Positions 34,413 to 47,278 of a DNA stretch of 64,000 nucleotides are shown here, in pieces. The DNA is from Thuidium tamariscinum (Eukaryota > Streptophyta > Bryopsida > Hypnales > Thuidiaceae). The stretch spans positions 24,422,001 to 24,486,000 of the forward strand of contig OX344757.2 in the NCBI GenBank assembly GCA_947034885.2, given 5' to 3'. How positions within the stretch are numbered: the stretch's first letter is position 1; each line of letters begins with the position of its first letter. A program made the position numbers and the translations under genes. The notes beneath the pieces were generated by a model. It had not been told where the DNA came from. It was given only the letters and a program-made list of their open reading frames with translations, and did no database searches.

Positions 34413-36360
34413 CATTTTTGACAAAAGCAATTCTATGTCTAAATAATGCTTGGAAATCTACATTAAGTGAAATTCATGCTTTTGACTTAACTTTGAACTA
34501 TTGAGCTTCTACTAATCTTAATTTGTATATTCCATATAGTTTGTTATACTTCCTACTACCTCATTTAAACAAATATCTTTTCTTTTAAGAAAGTACATTA
34601 TGCAATGGTGCTTGAAGTTGCATGAGATGGTAGGTGCATATGTTGAATATTTTTTAATGAATTGTCAAATTTTTCAAAAACTAATACTCTAAAGTTCCAA
34701 AATTTATTTGAAAATAAATTAAATATTTGGCACCAAAGTGCCAAATCTACTATCCAAGTATAATAAATGGGCAATAAAATATAGAAATTGGAGCCTTTGG
34801 TCATAGTTCAAGGTCTCCAAAAGCCAAGTACAAAGTTCAGATCTATACCCATTGTTCAATTTCTTTTTTGTTCTCTCACAATAATTTAATCCAGTTTCTA
34901 AAATTTTGCATGAAGCCTCACTTATGGTTAATTTTTCTATGTAAAAGGTTAAAAAAAATATGAGAAATTTAAGAAATATGAAGGGGATTGAGAAAGGAGT
35001 GTATTATCTATTATTACAAATAGCCCTTCCAATTATACTGAGATCTTGGGAGTTTTAAAAAAATTCAACAAACTCTATACTAGAATTTGGATTTCCATTT
35101 TTGGCTTATTCAAACTTATTTCAAGAGGATTTACTAGTGGATATAGAAAGGAGTCAAGGGGAGTGCAATGCGGATCGCAGGAGGAGCTATAGCTCCGACG
35201 TCTTATAGATCTTCTTACGTTTTTGAGACATTGTTTGTTTCCGGAAGTAATTTGCCAACAGAGTAGGATTGTGTACTCCTCGGGTGTGCAATTGGTGGTT
35301 GCGGATCTCAATTCTGACCACCCTTTCATATTCTATTAGTGCGAGAATTGTGAGATCTACTTTCAAACCTTAAGTGACTCCTTCAAACGATAAATTAGTT
35401 TAGAGACTAAACATCTTGATCTAGTCATTAGTAACCATGCCTTAACATTAAGGTGGGTAGGAAAGCGGTGACTTAGTGTCTTCGAGGCCCCGCATGCGAA
35501 GAGAGTTTAGATCTAGCCAGTTGGAGAGATAGAATCTTATAATGATGTCGTTAGGAAGCGGCGGTCTTACTCAGCGGATGAGTACTTGAAATTGCATCGT
35601 CTACAAGGGCGTAGAATAGGAAATCATGAATACAAAAACAATTGCTAGAGATACAAGCCAGATACAGGTCAGATCTAGTCCACTCAATCATACCAGGGAA
35701 CAGTTGTTTGTACATAAGTGTCAACAGGAGCCTAAGGACAGATCTTGGAAACAAAAAGAACATATTTGGTTCAGGAACAAGGAAACATACTTCTCGTGGA
35801 ACATCATATTCATTAATTTAGGAGATCAAGAACCTCCCAAATTAAAACTATCCATTTACACAAGCAGAAAATCATGTATAACTATGTTAAATTAAAGTTC
35901 ATTAATCTCATTTTATAAGTTAGAACTTATAATTTCCATTTAAATGATAGTTTGAAGTAGAAGAGAAACTATAATTGTAGTTCCTATTTGGTATCTGCTT
36001 TTGAAGCTATAGACTCTGACTTCAATTTGTATCGAGTCTATGTTCTTTGATACCGATTAATATGTGAATATTTTCATTAATTAGTCACCCCATTAAGTTA
36101 GGGTATATTGTGAGAGGCAATGCAAGAGACTGATAGTTGTGTGATTAGAGGCCTGGGTTCAATTCCTGTTGACCTCCATCTTATTAAGCTGTGGGCGCTA
36201 TCTTGATATTGAGCTAGACTAAGATTTTACTCTAAAACTCACACAACAAATTTTTTATTTTCAAATGTTTTTTAATAAGAATGAAAAAAGACAACTAATA
36301 CAATAAAAAGGAAAGTAATACATGTAAATGTTATGATAGATATAAAAACAATATTTAAAG
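34413..36360. other. Spacer with possible retroelement debris
   Basis: 35080-35640 is GC-richer and mixed, possibly retrotransposon debris, but I see no protein motif. 36140-36172 contains GGTTCAATTCC, a B-box-like string, with no tRNA structure around it. Confidence 0.35.
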
Positions 36361-37123
36361 GCACTCATGGGTGGAAGCATGTTAACCCCTCACTGCCCTA
36401 GTAGCCAGAATATGGCTCCTCTCGATTTTCAAATCATAGTTTCTCACATCAGACGCACTCGATCAGAGTACTGTAAAAAGCAAAAGTGGAAGGCACGGGG
36501 AGGTCGATCGCTCAGATACTTTGGATGGGGCCATTGAGAAACTTTGCAAAGTGTTTTCTTCGATTTACGTGAGACTCCCAAAAATTGGACATGGCAATTG
36601 GCGCCTTTTGTCCGATTATTGACCGGTCAGGGCTGATCAGAGGCTGTTGAGCTTCAAATTCCACCCATACTATTGGCAGGGCATTCTTCTTGCGTTGGGA
36701 CTCCGTTTGCAATGTCATGGAAGGGTGGATGTTCCATGCAAGGTAGGGAACCTTAGTGATCGCGACAACCACATGATTTCAAGCTATGGAATTGGACCTG
36801 AGCTGCAGATTGACCAAATAGAAGGCCATGCTTCCGATGGTCTCAGTTTTGTTAGTAGTTGTAGTGTACTTTCCCTAGCTTAGTTTTAGCTACGTTGAAG
36901 AATCATTTGCCCAACCTTAGGTTTTGACATGATATATTAGGAGAGCACTTTTGCAAGTATTGAATGTAGAATTTTGATAGTAGACGCTATAGTACTGAAG
37001 TTGTAGTTTTGATAACATATTGTGGAGACCTTTTGATTTATTGTGTATGCTGTTTTGGCAATATATTTTCATTCATGGATACAGTTGTTGTGATGGTTTT
37101 TTCTCACACATCCATCCTTTGAA
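36361..37123. other. GC-richer segment, possible exon relic
   Basis: 36470-36745 has codon-like composition on the plus strand and ends at a donor-like CAAG|GTAGGG, but stops break it. A minus-strand 86-residue frame (36512-36772) overlaps. No family recognised. Confidence 0.25.
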
Positions 37124-37841
37124 GGGTGATTGCAAGAAACACTTGTCTTCTTTTTTGTCCCCTTGACCTCCAACATGTACTTTTTTGCTCATAACTTTTT
37201 CATCTTTTCTTTGTTTGTCTTGAAATTTGGATTGAAGGTGCACACAAAAGTTTTAGATGTTGAATAATTTTTTCAGAATTTTTAAAATTAGTTTAATATT
37301 TTTAAACTACCTCCAATTGGGTGTCTACCTTGGCCATTTTGGAGGTTTTTAGTCCTATTTTTTACTCAAAAATCTAAATTTGAAGCCACAAATTGGACAA
37401 GTTGGAGGTATATTAACATTACAAGGGGTGACGATGAGTTATTGACCTTCCTTTGCACAAAGGCTATGAAGAGGGAAAAATTTTCCTAGAAGAAATTTTT
37501 GTTGCAATGTAAGCACAACTTTGTTTAGAAAAATGGATTTTTTTTAAAGAATTTTTTGAATTTTTTTTGAATTACTAAAAATGAAAAGGTCCACAGACCC
37601 CTTTTTTGCTATTTTCTACTCCTAGTGGCGTGAGTGGTACTTTGTAGCACTCTATAGTACTGCATAGTACTACATAGTACTAAATCGATGGCCCAAATTT
37701 GTAGGCACTCGAAATCAATGGCTGACATTGACAGGCGCAGTGCAGACGTGCAGTACTGGTAGGATTGTGCAGGATTGCCAATCCTACACCAAAAAACTGC
37801 GTTTTTGAGACAAAAACGTGAAGTGTTTCTTGCAATGACCC
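37124..37841. mobile_element. R2-family element, copy b, with 4-bp target duplication
   Basis: The ends GGGTGATTGCAAGAAACACT and AGTGTTTCTTGCAATGACCC are inverted repeats. TGAA flanks both sides (37120-37123, 37842-37845). The 718-bp interior is non-coding and shares its left half with 11947-11690 read backwards. Confidence 0.8.
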
Positions 37842-37923
37842 TGAACTTCACGTCTATTTGTAATTCTTTGAAACCCACATTAATTTCTACATAAGAAAAT
37901 GGGACCTCCTATTACCTGTTCAC

Positions 37924-38296
37924 CTTGCAACTGAAACCGGTTAGTGCCAGTCTCTGAAACAGCATTCCCCAAATGTATTTTGTGTTTCTGACCCCACTAA
38001 TACTAGTTGAACCTTGTAAATTGGCATACTCTATCAAGAGCTGCATCTCCCAAACTGGTAAAAGTGGGGGCCAAGTCTGTGGTTCGATCTGCCTGCAACT
38101 TTGTTGCAAACCTTCAACAACATAGGCCACAACATTGGTTATCGAAAAAGATGCCCTGATCAAATGTTATAATGTCTGAGCACTGAGCATGCTTTCCAGA
38201 TCGGACAAGGCATACTCAATCACCGCAAAGCTACCTACGAAAATCAACGGTAAAGTCTCATATACCTTGTCCGATTGCTCACAAGGTCACATTGTG
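37924..38296 (-). pseudogene. Coding relic of unidentified gene
   Basis: On the minus strand a continuous protein-like frame (YETLPLIFVGSFAVIEYALS, later SFSITNVVAYVVEGLQQ and QPLL-like helices) runs to a good donor (TTGCAAG|GTGAAC at 37924). It is broken only by TAA at 38169-38167. The composition is that of a folded helical protein. I do not recognise the family. It may be one exon of a dead gene, or two exons if the TAA lies in an unseen intron. Confidence 0.42.
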
Positions 38297-38620
38297 TGTG
38301 GGTCACTCAAGAAACGTGAAGATGACACTGTTTTGGTTGGGGCGGTGAGGAGTTAATAGGAGCTACTAGTGGACCTTAATGGACTTCCTTGAATACTGAT
38401 TTTACTCTTAGAAGGTGCCACTTGTTATAGTTAATGGTAATTAAAACTGCCAGGACTCGTTACCTGACACGTAGTACAAGACATTAACGTAGGTGCATAA
38501 AATTTGAATTCTTTCCCGCTTCATTGAAGACTCATCGCCTCTCTCCGCAAATTGGTCGTGTTCCGTTTTTGTCTGTGTTTTGGAACTTGGTTTGAATTTT
38601 TTTGTTGTGGCATTGGATGA

Positions 38621-38629
38621 TTAGGGTTT
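38621..38629 (+). promoter_or_regulatory. Reverse telo-box in putative leader
   Basis: TTAGGGTTT, as in the RPA1 leader, lies just upstream of the coding relic that starts near 38.7 kb and marks a former or present promoter-proximal region. Confidence 0.45.
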
Positions 38630-38697
38630 AAGGCAGTTACCTTGAATTGGGCTAGTGTTGCAGATGCAATGGAAGAGACGTGGGTACGTAGGAAGAG

Positions 38698-41600
38698 TTG
38701 GGCAAGGAAGAGAAACGAGGGCGTCAAGAGAGTTTAGGGAAGGATTCTGAGAAGAAACTGAATTTCAAGCCAGAGATGAGTATAGGGAAATGCAAAGAAG
38801 AAATCACTTTCTACACAACACAGACAAAGAATTTTTTTGAGGATGAGCGGGGCTTAATTAGAGGAGGATTGAATCCTAAATTAGTTGCCAATGTTGCTTT
38901 CGTCACTGATACGGATGTGGAGGGTTTATTTGGAAAGTGCACAAAATTGCGCACCACAAATACATTCTTGGATCCCGATGCGAAAAAAGACTTAATGGAG
39001 CTGTATTGGAAGATTTACGAATCGCATTCAATTACCAACAACAAATTTTCTGGGTGGATCGTGAAGGGGAACATCACAAACTTGAGAAAAAAAAGTTTGA
39101 TTGGACATTGGCAGCTTCAACAACTGCTTTGGAGAAAGAAGATCAAACACAGAGGCTCTTGTTGAGGCTCATGAATCTAGAATCGAGTGACAAAGCTACT
39201 GCCTCAAGATTGAAGGAGGGATATTGCACATCCCATCGAGACGGGATTAGCAGTCATTTAGGAGGAGCGACAGTCAAATCCAAGGGAATCAAGGGGAAGC
39301 TAGGGAGCATCTTCGGGGGTTTAGGATTTAGCACCTGTTGTCCTTATGGGGTGTCACCAATTGATTTGGAAGTAGTTAGGGATGTTTGTAAGCTTTAGGG
39401 TGAGATTCTTGTCACTGCCACAAGCAAAGTGAAATACGTTGAGGCAGAGTACAAGAGAATATCGGATAGGCTTGTCAGATTCAAATTCACTATGGACGAT
39501 CGCTACATTACTGCAAAAAAAGATGAAGAGAAGGTTCTGCAATTCCAAATTCAGTTTGAGAGAGCAACAAAGGCGTTTGAAGAATTGGAGCTACAAGTAA
39601 AATTACTGTTCATTTTTGAAAAGTTTTGGACACCTTAGCTACTGTGGATTTGGAAGGGTGCGTTTAGGGTTTAGGGTGGATGATCCACTTAGCTTGGCAC
39701 TCATTGTTGCCTTGCTTGGTTGGTGTGTAGGCTTTGGGCATTTCCACAGACTCTGTTCAGCTCAAAGATCTAGAGTAGAAGTTGAAGATCCTACGAAGTC
39801 AGACAAATCTAGTTGAAAAAAAGCTCGAAGTTTCCAAATCCATGGCAGATTCTAGTTGGGAGAAGGCTATGAAAGGTCAAGATTTCTATGAAGACATTGA
39901 ATCCGAGCAGATGGGGATAGAATCTGATTTCCGAATTTTGAAAAGGGAGATTGTGGACCTTCAGCGACATTCTGTTGTTGTTGTAGATCAGTATGCCCAG
40001 ATGCAAAAAGGAGGTGGCTTGTCATTGTGGCCCAAGCCAGCCCTCCATCCTCCAATGCCCAACGATGGACATGTGAGTACTTCGATCTTGCAACTGCATC
40101 CCTTCGTGTTTTGTAATAGATGTTATCCGTTTTTGGATATCGTCATTGCGCCTTGTCGTCACATCTACCACATTTTTGTGTAGCAGCACTTGCCAAAGTT
40201 GACTATAGGTGCATCCGATGTCATGAAGTTTTCCATCCTCATTGGTGGCAAAGTTTTGGCTTCCAAACTACATACTCAGGGTTTGAAGAGAAGAGTCTAA
40301 GGTTGAAATTATCTGCAGAAGTAGAAGTTGTAAGGCAATCTTTGAAGGACAATGGCAACCGTCAAATACTGAATTGTAAGTGTTTTCTTCCTTTGATTTT
40401 CTTTCTACTACACCACTCCTTAATTTTTGTGATTGCTATGGAGAATGGCTGATAGCGATATATGTGGTTGCTCGAAGTGGTGAAGCTCTTTTTTCAATTG
40501 AATGAAGCTTCTCCTACATTAAATTCTTATGAAAATGGTTGGCCAAAAGTATTCAAGTACTATTGTAGCTACAAATGTTCAATATTGCTTATGAACAGGG
40601 TCATTACTGCTTAGACTTCAATTCTGAGTTCCTTACATAAAGATTGTCATTGCCGAAAGAAGAAGGTGTTGCATATTGTTGCTTATTTGTACTTGGTGGT
40701 GCTTGTTGTTCCTTAATTTGTGGTGGTTATGTGATACCTTCAAGTGCTTGGTGGTGCTCATGGTTCCTTTGTGGTTATGTGATACCTTCAAGTGCTTGGT
40801 GGTGCTCATGGTTCCTTTGTGGTTATGTGATACCTTCAAGTGCTTGGTGGTTTAGGGTGGTGGTTAATTGTACTTTGTACTGCTTCAGTATTCTTTCCTG
40901 CTTATTTTGTAAGCACCTCCTTGTTGTAACTACTTCAGTCATAATGCATTGGTGCTTCCTACTTGTTCCTTACGTGTGAGTGCTATAGTCTTTTGGAAGT
41001 GCTTTATTCTTTATTGTTGCTTATGTCCAGGGACGCAATCAAGTTTGAAGCACTCAGATTTGGAGTCACGTGGATCCGAAGTGGATGTGATTTGGGGTCA
41101 GCAGGATTCGATTAACGGAGAATGTAGCATATGCATAGCAGGTGGGCACAGGTTGCCTTCCCGTGCTTATAACACTCTACTTGAAGAACTGGTATGCATT
41201 GAGGTAAAGCTAGCTGTTTCAAATTCTAGAGGAGATCAAGAAGTCAAGTTGCCAGTGAAGACTTGTAGTGTGGAATGTCGTGTAGTTGGTGCTACAGATG
41301 TCATTGCTAATCCAAATTTGGACAAGAAGGCGTGTTGGTTGTGTAATTACTCTCCCCTTGATTTAGGCTACTAGAAATTGCTAAATGAAATGTCAATGAT
41401 ATTGATGTTATGATTCTTTGGATTTAAATTTGCAAAAACCTTTGGGGATGGCACAAGATGAGGGACATGGTAAGCTTGCTTAAAATCTACTTCATTGGTT
41501 TGTTGTTAATTTTAAGGGTCCTTCAAATTTCTGCTTTTCAAGTTTTGTACAAATCTTTACTGTGCAATGCAATTGCTTGAGGCTTTTCGGGTGACTTTCC

Positions 41601-41741
41601 CTTGGTGCAGACAAGTCAAGACTTAGCAGTGACTGTGAGCTTCCTAGCATTCCAAAGTTTAGATGCTCTCTCTTGAAGAGACCTGCTGATCTCTTAGAAG
41701 ACAATGAAGACGGGAGGAAAAAAGTAGCTTTGAGTAGCTAA
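38698..41741 (+). pseudogene. Multi-exon coiled-coil gene, probably decayed; unidentified
   Basis: Exon-like blocks with splice borders: about 38776-39596 (donor GTAAAA), 39761-40072 (donor GTGAGT), about 40184-40377, about 41031-41374 and a last block about 41611-41741 ending LEDNEDGRKKVALSS and TAA. Long charged helices (EEKVLQFQIQFERATKAFEE, VEKKLEVSKSMADSSWEKAM) predict coiled coils; a later block has ECSICIAGGHRLPSRAYN. Against an intact gene: a frame change is needed between the 5' part and 39000-39398, and TAG codons at 39396-39398 and 39776-39778 interrupt otherwise continuous protein. Both would be Gln if CAG. I do not recognise the family. It could still be functional if these stops are in unseen introns, but the flanking frame continues on both sides. 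Confidence 0.5.
40723..40851 (+). repeat. 48-bp tandem repeat
   Basis: About 2.7 copies of a 48-bp unit starting GTGGTTATGTGATACCTTCA. They lie in a presumed intron of the relic at 38.7-41.7 kb. Confidence 0.9.
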
Positions 41742-44700
41742 GTACAAAGTGGACCACTTGTAGCAATTTAATCAAACCCTACCATACAATCAAGTGGCGA
41801 GGAAACAATTAAGCGTAGGTCTTTGAATTCCGTCAGTCCCAAGGGAAAGGCCAAGACAAAGAATTCGAAGAGAAAATCCCGTGAGGCCCTTCCATATACA
41901 CTTGTAGCCAGGCAGAGTTTCTACTTGAGATGACACTCAGAAACGATGACAACAGAATTGCGCAAACCTGTCATTGTTTCACATAAGGGTCTCATATGCT
42001 TGTTAGTTATGCGTCTATTTTCAGTTCAATCTGGGCTCCCTCTTGTGGGCAAGTTGAATCCAAGATGTATATTTATGGTCTAATTTGGTATATATTTCTT
42101 TTTTGTAGGTTGAATCCATTTGGACAACAGAAATTATCATGAGCTACTACTTTCAATTCTGTGGGTTTCATGTAGGATCTACCTTCAAAGCTATGCATGG
42201 AGGATACTTCAAATTGAAGATTTACAGTAAGTATGTACAAAGCACAGTTGGAGCCCCCTGAACTTGGAGTAGAATATGGCATTTTTAACACCATCAGGTA
42301 TTATGTAATCAATATATTGAGAATTTACCATTCTTGATGTTTGTCATCGTCTCAGTGAGGCTAAAAAATTGGAACACACGTTAATGAGTCTCATTCCTTG
42401 TATTCAGTAAGTATATGGACATGTAGATGTACTAGTTTGTATTTCTTGTACAAATACCATACGACAACGGACATGTATATGTAACTCAAACTTACACATG
42501 TGTAGTATTACATGTGGGAGAATTACGATTTAACAACTTCTGAATGCAATCTATACTAAATCTTCTTGCAGAATCAGAATGAGCCATTCAGACATGTGAA
42601 TGACTTTTGGGTATAGGTTGGGGTTTACCAATGGGATGCAAACTATCTTTTGAAGCTTAGAAGAATCACTTGTAATGGTGAATTTGGATTTGAAATCTAC
42701 TAACTTCACTTGCAAGTGTTCTGTGTCATGATAGAGAGAATTGCATGTACTTCCTTTTCTCTTAACTACAAGCCTACAAATTGAGAGTTGAGGCTGAAGA
42801 AGTTGCCTTTTTCATGGAGTTCGAGTGCTATACTCTTGCTCAAGGTTCTTGTCTCTGAGTTTGTTTTATCCATTACCATGTCGTCCTCTGGTCAAGATAG
42901 AAACACACTATTGAACCTGGATGGAAGTCATGTAGACTTGGGCCAATTTCCCAGCTTTGAGAGGGAGGTTAAGAGGTCAACATTTAGCACGCTGGTGCGT
43001 TTTTATAATCTTGCGCTTCAAATGTTGGAAGTAATGGTTGAATTTTTGTATTTTTTTTCCGATTGAACTTTGTCCTTTTTGTAGCACTGTAGCATGAAGA
43101 AGGAATTGGGTTATTTTTAGGAAGCAATTGTCCCATGCAGGTTTAAAGAGTAGTTTGTCTTAAGGCTCACTTGGTGGTGTACATGAAGAACTACTGTTGA
43201 TTGTTGTAGGTCCCTTTGACATTAGAGCTTACTGAACTTGCTCAGAGAAAGTTGGATATAAGTGTGTAGAAGCAATACTTGACATTCACTTGACTTGGGG
43301 TTGTTGTGGCTTTGCCTTGCAGACGTTGCCAGCACCTTTTATGCGTGAATATGGAGAGCAGATTGGGAACTGTTAGCGATCCTAACTCCACCCTTGAGCT
43401 TGAAATCTATCACATGGTCTTGTGTCTAATCAAGTACTTTCTCTAATTGGGTGTTCAAAAAGTGCCTTCCAAGCAATGAACTCTTTTAATCACGTCTTCT
43501 AATTGGTAATCTTCCTAATAAGTTTTAATAGTTGATAGTTTAAGCCTTCGTGGTAAATGGTCCTAATTTAATTTGCTCCTAAAAAATCAACTACTCTATT
43601 TTATCCTATCCTAGTTTATCATGTAAAATTTTGCCTATCCCTAATTCCAAGCATTCGGTAAAAAGAAACTTAGCAACAAAACAATGAGAATAAAAATCAA
43701 TTGGGATTGGTTTACCTCCTCCACATAAATCTCCATCGTTCCGTCATCAAACATCATCATGTGAATGTAGTCTCCCGTAATCTTGCCATTGAAATTATCA
43801 CGGCTCTCCATCTAATCCATAATTTCATGCGGTTGTTGATGAACTAATTTTTATCCTAGTTGGAAGTAAACACTAAAAGTTATGTGAATCTAATTTATTT
43901 GCGTATTTCTTTCAATTTCTAATTTTTTTTAATTAGAAAATATCACAACTTAATTTAATCCACTAAATTCCAAATAAACCTATTCTAAAGTGAAAATCAA
44001 TTGAAAGTCCCAACTAATTTGCTAGTCTTATTTTATAGTTTTAAATTCCTATTCTAGTTTTGAATTTTGACTAATTAATAAAGAATTTAGAAAATCTAAC
44101 CAAATCCTTTCAAATTTAATTAATTTATGAATTTACTTTAATCTATAAAGAAATTAGTTGTCGCTTTTGTCCTTTTCCCCTTTGGCTTATCAATTAATTT
44201 AATTCAACAATTATAATCAAATCTTTTCAAATCTAATTAGTTTTGAATTCCTTTTAATTCTTAAAGAAATTGGTTGTCAATTGTTTTTTTCTTCTTGGCT
44301 TATAAGGCCTAATAAAACAAAACTAACAGAATCCAAACTTCCAAAGAATCTAATTAATGACTAACCACTAAAGAATGTAGAACAAACCTAAAGAATAGGA
44401 ACAACTTCAATAGTATGATTCTTAATAAATTAGTTTTTTAAAAGGCAAGGATCAAGGCAAAGGAATAAGAACCTAATTCAATAGTGTTTATTCTTCAAAA
44501 ATTAGTTTTTTAATCCTAATTCCTTCACGTGAGCTTCTTCCCGTATCTTAACCTTCATCTCTATCTCATTCTTGCAAGTGTAGTGTTTTGTGAGTTGTTT
44601 CAAGAATGACAATGGCTATGGAGTGTGGAGTTTGTGGAGGATGTTGACGAAATTCTAAGAACTTCAATTTTGGATTTTTAGTAAAAATCAACAAAAAAGG

Positions 44701-44787
44701 TTGTGGCCCCAATTGCCAACCTATGATTTTGACTTTTGCTCAAAAATTTCAGTTTTCAAAAATGTGTGAGCACTCACCCTGCCAAGT
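41742..44787. other. Mixed, weakly coding-like then AT-rich DNA
   Basis: 42788-43066 has a plus-strand frame with mixed composition (SSSGQDRNTLLNLDGSHVDL) that may belong to the same decayed gene or a neighbour. 43370-44780 is AT-rich with no feature. Confidence 0.35.
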
Positions 44788-44935
44788 TTAGCCTGGCTCC
44801 GTATTCAGACTGCCTCTGTGGCTCATCTTGGCTCCGAAATCAGCCTGGCTCTATATTCAGCTTGCCTTTGTGGCTCAACTTAGCTCCAAACTTAGCTTGG
44901 TTCTGTATTCAGCCGCCTCCATGGCTCAGCCTGGT
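44788..44935 (+). repeat. 52-bp tandem repeat
   Basis: About 2.8 diverged copies of a 52-bp unit beginning AGCCTGGCTC, rich in GGCTC. Confidence 0.8.
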
Positions 44936-45419
44936 TGGCCGGACCCCTTCCGATGCTGCCCTGTCACCCCACTGGGCTTCCCCGATTGGCTGGTTTGTCC
45001 GGTGCTAGTCACCCCGATGGGTTGGTCTGATAATTGGAATTTTTGGAATTTTGGTTTTTGTTGTTTTTCTGGTTTCTTTCTCCTATTCTACTAAGAAAGA
45101 CAAATAAGTGATTAAATCTATGGCTATAGTTATCTATCTTATTTTTCTAATCTAAGGTACTGGTGCAAATATGGAGGAGGATTGTTTAATAAGTTGGAAG
45201 AAATGGAGGAAGATTGGTATGTCTCTTTTAATTTGAAATTTTCTAACTAATTGACTTTTCAATGGGGATGAAGATTAAGCTGATTCCTTTTGATGTTGAC
45301 CATTAGTTCTAAGCTTTTTGAATGGAAGTCCTTAGCTTGAGTGTTAGTTTGAAATTTTAGTATAAAGAGAACTATAGCTTCGCCGTTCAAAATGAATCAA
45401 ATAGTATTTCAAGAGTTTT

Positions 45420-46509
45420 ATTCACAAAAGGAGGTACACATGATAGTGTTTAACCGAACTTTGATGCTTCATTAATGAAATTTCCAGAAGCAATGTTCAA
45501 CAAGAGGATGAAAATCGAGGTTTTTAAGCACTAGAATCGATTGAAGGGGCCCTAAGCCTTCAAGAATTCAACGAACACACAACAAAACTTGGCCAAGATC
45601 TTTGGTCCAAGTGGTGCTTCAACCACTTCGATAGCACAAAATAAGAGTAGAGGAACAAAGTGTTGGTGTACAAAAGAAAAGGGTACCGGCAACCTCGAGG
45701 GGGGCCCTTATATACCCATGGCCGGGCCCTCCCCGGTAAATTGCCAGTGAAAATACTTTATTACTTCCCACCCTAAACTACACTAATGTGATTTCAAAAT
45801 AATACTTGTTTAATGGTGAAAATTTCTAGAAACATCCCCATTTAGCTAATCAAATCTTGATCAAATCAAATCCAAGATCTTAACCCAAGATATTTTTAAA
45901 TTAACCCTAATCAACCTAGATATTTTGCAAATTAACCAAAAGTTATTTTGAAAATTGTCTTTCTTTAGCCCAAAAATGACTTTCTATGCAAGAAAGAGAT
46001 CTTGACCAAATCCAATCTTTGATTTTCCAAGAGATATTTTCAAAATCACTTTTAATTAACCACAATCAACGATTAAAAAGTCAAACTAAGAGCTGACCCT
46101 CTCTATCTTTTAGGGAACAGCTTGAAACGGAAATCTGTCTACGCCATTGTCTTCAAAAGACCCCAACTAGCCTAAGAGACCATTTACCCCTCACCCCTAG
46201 GTCATTTGTACGTCCAATTTGAAATTACGGTAACTCCAATTAAAAGTTAAAAAACTAACTTTTAGGATTTGTGCATTTTGATGAATCTGTCAAGCCAGGG
46301 CTGTTAGAAATGTTTGTGAGAGCAAGTGATGTCTCCCCATTTGCGTCAATCGGACATCATTCGCTCCTGATACGCCAGTCAACCCGCCACCAATTTGTAA
46401 ATTATGTTGAAAACCAATGTCAATGCCGGTTCTGGTAGTTGGGAATGTCAGAATGTCGGAATGTCTTCAAACTTGACTAGGCATTTATTAAGCACACAAA
46501 ACCCTAACA
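45420..46509 (-). mobile_element. LTR-like promoter segment
   Basis: On the minus strand: a TG start with TGTTAG at 46509, a GC-rich stretch with TATA box TATATAAGG (45714-45706), a mixed leader, and AATAAA near 45430. This order (U3, TATA, R, poly-A signal) is that of a retrotransposon LTR. The 3' border, target duplication, primer-binding site and second LTR were not found, so it is probably a solo or truncated LTR. Confidence 0.45.
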
Positions 46510-47278
46510 TAATTTTTAGTGAGATTTTACCGCAACATACGTAATTTCTAGGAATTTACGAATATTTTTATGAGTGGTTGACTTCTCATGGAGTCAACGT
46601 AGAATTCTGGAAAAATCCGAAATAAATTGGATAACATCTAAGTTACTCCTAGATTCTAAGTGTAAGTTCCACGCCATCTTGCACTTGTCTATTTTTAGTA
46701 ATTTGAAATTACTTTGCCCAATTGGACAATTTAATTCCCGATATCCGGGAATCTTGAACAATTGTTTGATTCTTGTTCACTCCTAGCATGCTCCTACCCT
46801 TGGAACACCTTTTTGTAGTCTTTAATTGTCAAATCCTCCATCTTCTAATCTTGACATTTCAATTCTCCAAGTTTCTCGTAAAAGTTTTACTTCTACATCC
46901 AATTTTCATTAAAATCAAATTTAGGACTTGGTAAACCTTCTAAACTTATAGTAGACTCTATTGGCTTAGTCAGTATGCCATGTGCATCTTTACAAGGTTG
47001 TTTTTGCACAGACAAACATTAGAACTGACTACTCTCGTTCTCTCAGTTCTCTCAGACTTGCTAAATATTCATTCAAACTCACTTCTAAGACTTAGAATGA
47101 TGAAAATTCCTAGAATTAGGAATTTTCTACATTCTAAAGTGATTCTTCACCATTTTGGTAGAGACTACTATTAAAACTCTCCTAACACTCTTTTTATGTA
47201 TTTATTTTGTATTTTAACTAAATTTTGCAAACCATTCTCGAAAAATGGATCCAGAGTTCCAAATGCCATCTTGAGGGC
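46510..47278. other. Spacer
   Basis: Mixed AT-rich DNA without a supported gene. Confidence 0.35.

Noticed and set aside
36140-36172. tRNA gene
   Set aside because: Only a B-box-like string is present; no acceptor stem or anticodon arm can be formed.
39396-39778. Reassigned TAG codon
   Set aside because: RPL17 ends in TAG at the expected family length, so TAG is a normal stop in this genome.
43371-46509. Complete 3.1-kb LTR with TGTTAG...CTAACA ends
   Set aside because: The 5-bp flanks differ, and neither a primer-binding site nor a polypurine tract adjoins the ends. Only the inner promoter-like part is reported.
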